64,000 nucleotides of DNA from Poa pratensis (lineage: Eukaryota > Streptophyta > Magnoliopsida > Poales > Poaceae), in assembly GCA_947311845.1 (NCBI GenBank), contig CAMZMU010000111.1, positions 14,824,799-14,888,798 of the forward strand, read 5' to 3'. Of the stretch, positions 11,092 through 19,855 are shown in pieces. The notes beneath the pieces are model-generated. The model saw nothing but the letters and a program-made list of their open reading frames with translations. It was not told the origin of the DNA and searched no databases. Both the position numbers and the translations under genes were made by a program. Each line of letters opens with the position of its first letter. The stretch's first letter is position 1.

Positions 11092-12679
11092 TGATACGTC
11101 TCAAACGTATCTATAATTTTTGATGTTCCATGCTTGTTTTATACCAATTGCTACATGTTTTGCATCTACTTTATATCACTTTTATACATTTTTTGGGACT
11201 AACCTATTAACAAGATGCCGAAGTGCCAGTTCCTGTTTTCTGCTGTTTTTGTATTCCAGAAAAGCTAGTCTGGAAATATTCTCGGAATTGGACGAAACTA
11301 CACGGGGGTGCCTATTTTTCCAGAACACCTGACGGAGCGAAGGAGCAGCAGAGGAGGGCCACCAGGGCCACACGCACAGGGCGCGGCCCCCCTCTGCCGC
11401 GCCCTGGGTGGTGTGGGCCCCTCGGGGGTCCGCAGCCGCCGCCCTTTCGCCTACTTATTCCCCCCGACGCGAAAACCCTAAGTACCTGAGCAAATATCCA
11501 CGAAAAGTTCCAGAGACGCCGCCGTCGTCAACCCTAGCTCGGGAGGGTTCAGAACCTCTTCCCGGCACCCTGCCGGAGAGGGGAATCGTCACCGGAGGCT
11601 TCTACATCGCCATGCCTGCCTCCGGAGTGATGCGTGAGTAGTTCATCCTTGGACTACGGGTCCATAGCAGTAGCTAGATGGTTGTCTCTCCACTTTGTGC
11701 CATCATGTTTAGATCTTGTGAGCTGCCCTACATGATCAAGATCATATTATTGTAATGCTACATGTTGTGTTTGCTGGGATCCGATGAATATTGAATATTA
11801 TGTCAAGTTGATTATCAATCTATCTTATATGTTATTTAAGATCTTGCATGCTTTCCGTTACTCGTAGATGCTTTGGCCAAGTAGATGCTTGTAACTCCAA
11901 GAGAGAGTATTTATGCTAGATAGTGGGTTCATGTCTCCGTTTAACCTGGGACAGTGACAGAAAGTTCTAAGGTTGTGGATGTGCTGTTGCCACTAGGGAT
12001 AACCTAACGATGCTATGTCCACGGCATATGTGTTTGTTTACATTACGCACTTTACTTAATGCAATTATCCGTTGCTTGCAACTTAATACCAACGGGGGAC
12101 TCGGATGACAACCCGGCGGTGGATTATTAGTCATAGATGCTGTTGGATAACGTCTATGTATTATGTCGTAATGCCCAATTAAATATCATAGTAGTCAACA
12201 TGTCATGTATATGCATTGTCATGCGCTCACTATTCGTCAATTGCCCAGCTGTAATTTGTTCACCCAACATGTTAGTTATCTTTTATGGAGAGACACCACT
12301 AGTGAACTGTGGACCCCGGTCCATTCTTTTACACTGATTAAACAACCACAAACTGCAAACTGTTCCTTTTTCATTCTCTGCAATTTAATACTCATTTTCC
12401 ACACCATACGTTTAATCCTTTGTTTTCAGCAAGCCAGTGAGATTGACAACCTCACTGTTTCGTTGGGGCAAAGTAGTTTGATTGTGTTGTGTGCAGATTC
12501 CACGTCAACAGTCCAGACTCCCTGCGACAGCTATTTTTCTGGCGCCGTTGACAACCTTCTGAAGAGTTGCTGCTCCTACTGGTTCGATAACCTTGGTTTC
12601 TTTCTGAGGGAAAACTTGCTGCTGACTACATCATACCTTCCTCTTGGGGTCTCCAACGAACGTGTGTTTCACGTCATCA
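11092..12679 (+). repeat. 3' LTR of the 4552-12679 Athila-type element
   Basis: 1,588 bp, matching 4552-6145 except for one substitution and five indels. It is preceded by the polypurine tract AAGCTTGGGGATGC and followed by the second TSD copy GCGAG at 12680-12684. Confidence 0.9.
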
Positions 12680-13439
12680 GCGAGGCTCTCCCATAATGGT
12701 GTATGGGGAGTATTTGGAGAAGTTTTCATCAAGCATGTGCTAGCAAGCACAATCAAGAAAGGAGTTAAAACTTGAGAGAGTCAAGATCGTCATCATCGAG
12801 CTCAAGTGGAATGCGCAAGGCAAAGGTATGATCTTAATAGGGTTTCTTTTTTACCGGTCTCATGTTGTTAGTTTGGAGACCGGGTTATAGGATAGACAGC
12901 GTACTATCAAGAGGGTCTCTCAAGTGAGTAACTTGATCGCATCTTTGTGGAGAGCTCAAACCTTTGCATTTTTCTTTTATTCATGTGAGAATTTAGAGCT
13001 TGTGTTCATCTCCATACCAAGCTCTAGTTCACAGAAAACGGATTTCGTATTGAAAACTTGTTGCGTTTTCGGTTTTGCAGGTTTTGCCGGTTCATCTTTT
13101 TTTTAGAGAGGTTTACCTCTCTACATTTTGATTTCCTCCTCACATGATGGACTATGATGTTTCTATGCATAATCTTGAAGGGCTCTTCGTTGCGATTCCA
13201 ACGAGCCCAAGAACATCGAAAACGGAGTCCGGATGAAAACTTGTGTGCATTCCCGGCTTTGGAAATATTGTCGGTCCACCTCGAGATAGGGTCCACACCC
13301 TCCATGTGTGGTATCCCCTCTATATTTGTGACCCTTAACTTTTTGTAGGAATGCATTCGTCGTTACCTTTCCAACAAAGTTGGTTTCATCGCATTTGGAT
13401 TTTTATTTGAAAAGATATGATTTTTAGAAGTTTTATTTC

Positions 13440-13805
13440 TGCGCGGGCCAGCTCCCAGGCCGGGCCACATGCCGGTCGTCTATGCCAGGCCACCAGCCCA
13501 CAGGCCGGCCCTGGCCGGGCCACACGCTGGTCGGCTCTGTCGGGCCACCAGCCCACAGGCCGGCCCAGGCCGGGCCACAGGCCGGTCCAGGCCAGGTCAC
13601 TCGCTCGATCGCTTCGGTCGCTCACCTCCCGCTCGCTCGCTGTTTTTTTCGTTCGTTCGATCGGTGGCTTTGCTCGCTGTGCTGGCCAGCACCCTTCGCT
13701 GCCTCGCTTGCCTGGCCGGCCCATAGGCCGGCCCAGGCCGGCTGGCAGGCCGGCCCATGGCTGGCAGCAATCGCTGCCCCAGGCCAGCTCGCACGCTTTG
13801 CACAG
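13440..13805. repeat. GGCCGGCC-rich degenerate minisatellite inside an LTR
   Basis: Repeated CAGGCCGGCCC and GGCCGGGCCACA words in overlapping, partly palindromic order, then CGCTCGCTCG-type runs. The GC content is far above the flanking LTR. Long frames exist on both strands simply because stop codons are rare in such sequence. Confidence 0.75.
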
Positions 13806-14330
13806 GCCGAGCCAGCCGTTTTTCTTTTTCCTGTTTGCTTCCTTGTTTTCCAACGGCTATCTTTTTAGTCAAACTATAAAAAGAGCTTTCTTCCCCAAAA
13901 GTTAAACAACTCTTGAGCAAGTTTTTCTTCTCTCTTATCCTCCATTGTTGACACTTGAAATCTTGCTCTTCCTCTCAATCCCTCCCATGGTTCTTGCTCA
14001 TATTTGAGGGAAAGTGAGAGGTGATCTTGACCTACGTTTTCACCGATCGATTTCTCCTCTAAGTGAGGGGAACCTAGTAGATCTTGATCTTGGAGTTCTT
14101 GGTGCATCTCCTCTTTGTTCTTCCTCTCTTATTCCCCCATAAGCATTTGTTGCTTTGTTGGAATTTGAGAGTGAAGGATTTGAGCACTTGTGCTCTTGCC
14201 TTTTGCATTTGGTGCATCGGTGTGCTCTCCACGAGGATTCGTAGAAGTTGAAAGTTTGTGAGCTTGTTACTCTTGGGTCCTTGGACCTAGACGCCCGTGT
14301 GGTGGTTGGACCTTTGTGGTCACTTGTGAA

Positions 14331-14440
14331 GCCGTTCGGGTGTCCCCAATCCCGTTGTGGGTTGTGCCCCGGATTGTTGTTGAAAGCCGTTCGGGAGCCC
14401 CCAATCCCATTGTGGGTTGTGCCTCGGATTGTTGTTGAAT
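14331..14440. repeat. 55-bp tandem duplication in the LTR
   Basis: Two copies beginning GCCGTTCGGG, at 14331 and 14386, differing at a few positions; each contains GTGGGTTGTGCC and GGATTGTTGTTGAA. Confidence 0.8.
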
Positions 14441-14894
14441 GGCTCCAGATTCCACCTCGAAGGAATACCGATAGTGGAAGGTGAACCAAACCTTTGTGGT
14501 GCGGTTCATCGGAGAAGAAGGTGAAACCTTTGTGGTTGTTGAACCATTGTGTTGGTTCACACCTCTCCAACGAGACGTACTCCCTTAACAAGGAGGAACT
14601 CGGGAATACATCCTCGTCTCCGCGTGCCTCGGTTATTTCTATACCCGAGCTTTTTACTTATGCACTTTACATTGTGATAGCCTTCGTGCTTGAAGTATTC
14701 TATTGCTATCACCTTGTTGCTTGTCTTGCTTAGCATAAGTTGTTGGTGCACATAGGTGAGCCTAGTTTATTTAGGTTGTTGGCTTGTTAATTTAAACACA
14801 TAGTTTTATTCCGCAATTATCAAGCCTTTACCGGAAAAGTTTTTAATCGCCTATTCACCCCCCCCCCCCTCTAGGCGACATCCTTGTCCTTTCA

Positions 14895-15107
14895 GATAGG
14901 TCTGCCCATGGGCACCTGGTCGATGAGATTCGAAGGGAATTTCAAGATATTGTGGAGCTGGAAATCAAATGGACACGGCGCTCTGGCAATGGAGTTGCCC
15001 ATATCTTAGCTAAGGAAGGCTGCGATTTAAGTATTAGCAAAACTTGGTTTCATATTTCTCCAGTTTGTATTATGGATGGTTTGGCCGTGGACAGTTTTGG
15101 GCCTTAA
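14895..15107 (+). pseudogene. LINE ORF2 C-terminus, RNase H-like domain (5' truncated by LTR-element insertion)
   Basis: Seventy codons open from the LTR end to a TAA at 15105-15107. The peptide begins DRSAHGHLVDEI and contains RRSGNGVAHILAKEGC and WFHISPVCI. This matches the end of the RNase H-like (RVT_3) domain found in plant LINE ORF2 and related domesticated proteins. A short 3' region follows, interrupted at 15130 by the Copia element and resuming at 37396 with TTC and a run of 11 A (37399-37409). That reads as a LINE 3' end with its poly(A) tail, the oldest layer of the nest. A host RNase H-like gene fragment is the alternative; the poly(A) argues for a LINE. Confidence 0.7.
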
Positions 15108-15129
15108 TTATTAATGCAGTAGTTTTAAT

Positions 15130-16122
15130 TGTTGGAATTTTATGGGCTTTTGCCCAGCTTTTGTCCATGGCCCAATTAAATCACAGATTTTGCACATGGT
15201 CCAATTAAATTCCGAAAATCTCATGGACTATTTATATGCATGGCTGGTTTGGGGACTAAAGTTTAGTCCCACATTGCTAGTTGGGAGAGAGTTGCACCAC
15301 TTTATAAGGTGGAGTGTTGTGCTACTTGGTGTGCTTGTGAGAACAGAAGGATCTCTCCCGCGCACTTCTCCTCCTGCTCCGCCGCTCGCTCGTCTCGTCA
15401 CGTCACGACACGACGCGTCGCGCCGCGGGTTGTGGGAATCTCGCCGAGCCGAGATATATTTTTGCAGTCCGGGAAAATTTATTGAGTCATTGATTAATAA
15501 TTAACGGACGCGTTAATTGTTTTGCCGTTTCTGATTCTTTTGGATCGTGGAGACGTTACCGACTCGATCGTGGGCTGCGCCCACGTCCTACCCGACCCGC
15601 GCTATATAAGCAGAGGAAAACCCTAGCCGCTAGAACACACGCAACACATGGTCGCTCGTCGTCCTAGTTCCAGAACCTTGCGCCGCCGTATTCCATGTCT
15701 TCTCCATCTCATCTTCCGGCGTGCACCGGTTGAAGGGACAGTAGGCCTCCGGAACCCCGCCTCTTGTGATCCTGTGCGGGAGAGGGGCGATCAGGTTTTT
15801 GGGGAGCGCACTCGCGCGACTGCTAGTTTCGAGTTCTTCCCCAACGACGGTTTCTTCCCCGATATCGGCAGCCTCTTCATCGACGACATGGGTGACGCTT
15901 CCGCTTCTGCTTCCGCTGCCGCTGCTGCCACACTGTATGATCTCCTGATCTTCCTGTTCGAGTTACTACTACAATTTCTGCTAGTAGTATTTGATGTAGA
16001 TTTCTTCTGTTTATCTACTGTTTTAGCAGATCGCATGATTAGTTTAATTCCGATTATTCTAGTCTTAAATTGTTTACTGTTTTCGCGAATTAAATCAATT
16101 ACTAAATTGCTTATATATTCAA
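15130..16122 (+). repeat. 5' LTR of the split Copia element
   Basis: Begins TGTTGGAATTTTATGGGC after the TSD TTAAT and matches the 3' LTR from 15162 onward. It stops at TATATTCAA, two bases short of the LTR end seen at 37390 (TTCAACA). No primer-binding site follows, so a deletion removed the LTR/leader junction. Confidence 0.85.
15603..15610 (+). promoter_or_regulatory. TATA box of Copia 5' LTR
   Basis: TATATAAG in a GC-rich context about 45 bp before the ATG at 15648. The same box is at 36869-36876 in the 3' LTR. Confidence 0.65.
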
Positions 16123-17528
16123 GAATCCAAAAACCTGATTATAGGCAATTTGCATCGCCTGACTTTCTCGCGTCAACGAAGCCGTTTCCCTTTAAAGGGG
16201 TGCTTTACAAACGGTGGCACATGAAAGCAGTTTACTGGTTCCAAAACAGTAACTGCTATGCCGCCACCAAAGGCAAGCCTGAGGGCGAGCTTAATGCTGA
16301 ACAATTGGAGGCATATGAGAGGCTCGATACTCTTTTTAAGAATGTCCTCCTTAGTATTCTTGACAACTCCATTGTGGACTCGTACATGTCGTTTGATAAC
16401 GGCAAGGATATGTGGGATGCGCTCGAGGCCAAGTTTGGGGCCTCGTACGCTGGCAGCGAGTTGTACGTCATGGAGCAATTCTATGACTACAAAATGACTG
16501 ATGAGCGTTCTGTTGTACAACAGACTCATGAGATACAGTCACTCGCAAAAGAATTTGAGCATTTTAAATGTAACATGCCGGACAAGTTTGTTGCCGGTGG
16601 CATTATCGCTAAGCTTCCATCGTCATGGAGTAACTTTGCTACTGCTCTGAAACACAAGAGACAAGAGTTTTCCGTTTCGGATCTCATTGGGTCTCTTGAC
16701 GTGGAAGAGAAGGCGAGAGCAAAGGACACTCGTGCTCGAGTTGCTGAGGCTGGTTCTAGTGCCCACGTGGTACAAAAGAAGAATTTTCAGCAGTCCCACA
16801 AGCCCAAATATAACAAGGGCAAATCTGAGAACAAAGGCAAGTCTGATGATAGGCACAAGCCAAAACAGCCTACCAACTTCAAGAAGAGCAACAATAAGCC
16901 GAGAAAGGGATCATGCCATGTTTGCAGTGATCCAACTCACTGGGCACCTCGCTGTCCCAACCGCCATGAGCTGCGTGGACTGGACAACAACGGCAAGACT
17001 GCCAATGTTATCATTGGCGACACCGAGATGAAGGATTCTGGGTATGGTATATTTCCTACCATCCTTTCGGTTTGTCATTCTCCTGAATGGTTGATTGACA
17101 CTGGTGCCAATGTACATGTTTGTGCTGATGCCTCCATGTTTTCTTCTTACCAGGTCACAGGGACTTCACCCGTGCTGATGGGGAATGGGTCACATGCTTC
17201 TGTTCGTGGCGTTGGCACAGTCGATCTGAAGTTTACTTCGGGGAATATCGTGCGGCTGAAGAACGTGCATCATGTGCCCTCCATAAATAAAAATCTCGTC
17301 AGCGGATCTCTTCTGAGTCGAGATGGTTATAAGTTGGTTTTCGAGTCCAATAAAGTTATAATATCTAAGTATGGACAATTTGTTGGTAAAGGCTATGAGT
17401 GCGGAGGCTTGTTCCGCCTATCTTTGTTAGATTTTTGCACTAAAGTTATTAATCATATTTGTCATGAGGTTGAGTCCAATATTTGGCATTCACGACTTTG
17501 TCATATTTGTCATGACGCGGCTAGCTAG
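15648..17528 (+). CDS. LTR-leader reading frame fused to Copia Gag-protease-preintegrase
   Basis: The 626-residue frame starts at an LTR ATG 38 bp after the TATA box. About the first 158 residues are LTR-encoded: Arg-rich, then an Ala/Ser run, then a strongly hydrophobic leucine-rich stretch. Because the LTR end and primer site are deleted, this runs in frame into Gag. A UBN2-type Gag domain follows, then a basic linker, a CCHC knuckle CHVCSDPTHWAPRC, a retropepsin site WLIDTGANVHVCAD, and the start of the GAG-preintegrase HHCC finger at WHSRLCHIC. It stops at 17526-17528 from a one-base frameshift; the next frame continues into integrase. The LTR-encoded part is probably not a natural Gag segment. 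Confidence 0.8.
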   Translation: MVARRPSSRTLRRRIPCLLHLIFRRAPVEGTVGLRNPASCDPVRERGDQVFGERTRATASFEFFPNDGFFPDIGSLFIDDMGDASASASAAAAATLYDLLIFLFELLLQFLLVVFDVDFFCLSTVLADRMISLIPIILVLNCLLFSRIKSITKLLIYSRIQKPDYRQFASPDFLASTKPFPFKGVLYKRWHMKAVYWFQNSNCYAATKGKPEGELNAEQLEAYERLDTLFKNVLLSILDNSIVDSYMSFDNGKDMWDALEAKFGASYAGSELYVMEQFYDYKMTDERSVVQQTHEIQSLAKEFEHFKCNMPDKFVAGGIIAKLPSSWSNFATALKHKRQEFSVSDLIGSLDVEEKARAKDTRARVAEAGSSAHVVQKKNFQQSHKPKYNKGKSENKGKSDDRHKPKQPTNFKKSNNKPRKGSCHVCSDPTHWAPRCPNRHELRGLDNNGKTANVIIGDTEMKDSGYGIFPTILSVCHSPEWLIDTGANVHVCADASMFSSYQVTGTSPVLMGNGSHASVRGVGTVDLKFTSGNIVRLKNVHHVPSINKNLVSGSLLSRDGYKLVFESNKVIISKYGQFVGKGYECGGLFRLSLLDFCTKVINHICHEVESNIWHSRLCHICHDAAS

Positions 17529-18158
17529 TTTGGATTTAATTCCGAAATTCACTATTGTCAAAGGTTCCAAGTGTCAAGTGTGTGTGCAAGCTAAACAACC
17601 TCCCAAGTCCCATAAGACTGCTGAGGCAAGAGACTTTGCACCACTGGGACTTATACATTCGGATCTCTGTGAGATGAATGGCGTGTTGACAAAAGGCGGA
17701 AAGAAATATTTCATGACGCTTATTGATGACTCCACTAGATATTGTTATGTGTACCTTCTGAAATCAAAAGATGAGGCTTTAAACTTTTTCAAAATCTATA
17801 AAGCTGAAGCAGAAAACCAACTTGATCGGAAAATTAAACGACTAAGGTCTGATCGTGGTGGAGAGTATTTTTCCAATGAGTTTGATTTTTTTTGTGCGGA
17901 ACATGGTATAATCCATGAGAGGACGCCTCCCTACTCACCTCAGTCAAATGGTGTGGCTGAAAGAAAGAACCAAACTCTAACTGATTTGGTTAACGCCATG
18001 TTAGACACTTTGGGTCTCTCCAAGGCATGGTGTGGGGAGGCTCTATTGACAGCTTGTCATGTCCTAAACCGAGTTCCCAGAAAGAAAAAAAACCGTTTCT
18101 CCATTTGAGGAGTGGGAAAGGAAAAATACGAGACTCTCTTACTTACGTACTAGGGGTT
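17529..18158 (+). pseudogene. Copia integrase, frameshifted, 5' half of split pol
   Basis: The frame shifted relative to Gag is open to 18108. It carries the CQVCVQAKQ end of the HHCC zinc finger and then the DDE core: first Asp in LIHSDLCEM, second in RSDRGGEYF, Glu in SNGVAERKNQ. Spacing and motifs match Copia integrase. A second frameshift lies in the A-rich run near 18085-18091, and coding similarity then continues in another frame to 18158, where the BARE-like element is inserted. The continuation is at 34002. Confidence 0.85.
18154..18158. repeat. Target-site duplication GGGTT, left copy
   Basis: GGGTT directly precedes the LTR at 18159 and recurs at 33997-34001 after the 3' LTR. Removing one copy and the insert restores continuity of the interrupted pol frame. 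Confidence 0.92.
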
Positions 18159-19841
18159 TGTTGGAAATATGCCCTAGAGGCAATAATAAAGAGTTATTAT
18201 CATATTTCCATGTTCATGGTAATGTTTATTCTCCATGCTATAATTGTATTAACCGGAAACCTAATACATGTGTGGTTATGTAAACAACACAGAGTCCCTA
18301 GTAAGCCTCTACTAGACTAGCTCGTTGATTAATGATGGTTATGGTTTCCTAACCATGGACATGAGTTGTCAATCAATAACGAGGTCATGTCATTTGAGAA
18401 TGACGTGATGGACAGACCCAACCAAGCATAGCAATATTGATCGGATCAATAAGTATATATTGCCATGTCTTGTATTGTCAAGTATCATGTTTCTTTGACC
18501 ATGAGATTATGTCTATCCCGGGTACTGAGGAATACGTCTTGGAGACTTCAAACGTCACTTCGTAACTGGGTGACTATAAAGGTGTCTTATAGGTATCTCC
18601 GAAAGTACTTGTTGATTTGCATGTATCAAGACTGGGATTTGTCCCTCCGTGTGACGGAGAGATATACTCTGGGCCCACTCGGTAATGCACATTCGGTATC
18701 GCTTGCAAGCACGTGACTAAAGAGTTAGCCACATGGAATGTTGTATTATGGAATGAGTAAAGAGTACTTACTAGTAATGAGATTGAGCTTGGTATGGTGA
18801 TACCGCCGATCAGATCTCGGGTAAGTAAAATATCGTGAGACAAAGGAAATGGAATACGTTGACATTGTGGTTCACACCGATAACGATCTTCGTTGAACTT
18901 GTGGGAGTCATTATGGGCATCCAGGTCCCGCTAATGGTTATTGATCGTAGAGGAGTCTCGATCATGTCCACTTGTTCTCGAACCCGTAGGGTCACACACT
19001 TAAATTTCGGTAATGCTAGAGTAGCTTTGGGATAATTATAATGGTGAGACCGAAGGTTGTTCGGAGTCCCGGATAGGATCCGGGATATCACAAGGAGCTC
19101 CGGAAGAGTCCGGAGATAAAGTTTCATATATAGGAATGTGATTTTTGGGTTCCGGAAAGGTTCAGGAATTAACCGATATTGTATCAGGGTTTTCCTGAAA
19201 TGTTCCGGTGGGTCCCATGGTGGGGCCCACTATCCCGAACGTCCCACTTAGGATATTTGGCAGCCAAGTTCCTTCCTTGAAAAGTCTTGGCAGCTAGGTT
19301 CCTTCCTGGGGAAGCCTTGGAGGCTGGTTCCTTCCTGGGGAAGATTTGGAGGCTGGTTCCTTCCTGGGGAAGCTCAGGAGGCAAGCCTCACAGCTCCTCC
19401 CCACATCCTACATAAGGAGGGTACCATTTGGGGAAAGAAAGGATTGATTCCTAAGCCGGTACACTTCCTCTTGCTCCTTTCTCTTGTGGTCTTGGCTTGG
19501 CGAAGCCCTGCCCGCGTGAGAGCTCACCGAACCACCACACCGTCGTGCTACTGGTTTGGATCCCATCTACTTCTCCTTCAAGCTTGCTGGATCAAGAAGA
19601 GGAGACGTTGCTGAGCCGTACGTGTGTAAATCTCGGAGGCACCACTTGTTGTGGTGCTGATCGGAGTGAACCGCATCAAGGTCTACACCAAGTTGCGTTG
19701 TGATTAACGTCCAACGCTCGTGTTCTTCGAGGGTATGTTGATTACCCTCCCCGTTACTTGCATCTCCTTAGATAAGATCTTTGGGTGTTGCTACCGCATG
19801 TGAGAGAATTTTTTTGATTTTCTGTCGCTCATATCCCTACA
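18159..19841 (+). repeat. 5' LTR of the BARE/Angela-like element
   Basis: 1,683 bp. It includes a four-copy ~29/30-bp minisatellite (19261-19378) where the 3' LTR has three copies, and about 11 bp near 19208-19222 absent from the 3' LTR. Together these explain its 40-bp greater length. Confidence 0.92.
19261..19378. repeat. Four-copy ~30-bp minisatellite in LTR
   Basis: The unit core is GGTTCCTTCCTGGGGAAG. Copies begin at about 19261, 19291, 19321 and 19350. The equivalent region of the 3' LTR (about 33445-33533) has three. Confidence 0.85.
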
Positions 19842-19842
19842 G

Positions 19843-19855
19843 TGGTATCAGAGCC
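19843..19855 (+). promoter_or_regulatory. Primer-binding site, tRNA-iMet type
   Basis: TGGTATCAGAGCC begins one base after the LTR end. It is complementary to the 3' end of initiator tRNA-Met, the usual Copia primer. Confidence 0.92.

Larger units (their letters stand above)
4552..12679 (+). mobile_element. Non-autonomous Athila-type Gypsy retrotransposon (Sabrina/Fatima-like)
   Basis: Complete 8,128-bp element: 5' LTR 4552-6145, tRNA-Asp primer site, gag-protease reading frame, non-coding 3' half, polypurine tract AAGCTTGGGGATGC, 3' LTR 11092-12679 and TSD GCGAG. The LTRs differ by one substitution (near 4972 versus 11508) and five indels totalling 6 nt, so insertion is very recent. No reverse transcriptase, RNase H or integrase is visible, so movement would depend on enzymes from a relative. 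The LTR start TGATACGTCTC and the gag type suggest the Sabrina/Fatima group; that name is from memory. Confidence 0.9.
12685..14894 (+). repeat. 3' LTR of first LTR element, right part
   Basis: Continuation of the LTR that starts at 4291, resuming after the inserted element and its TSD copy and ending TTGTCCTTTCA at 14894. It contains a GC-rich repeat block (13440-13805), a 55-bp tandem duplication (14331-14440) and a C10-type homopolymer near 14861. Reading frames here are repeat-driven and not counted as genes. Confidence 0.7.

Noticed and set aside
13386..13905. Overlapping frames of 85-162 codons on both strands
   Set aside because: All come from the GGCCGGCC minisatellite; the peptides are repeat-driven and frames are open on both strands at once.
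14855..14870. C homopolymer as an assembly junction
   Set aside because: The LTR continues normally on both sides and its end is in the expected place, so a real homopolymer is the simpler reading.
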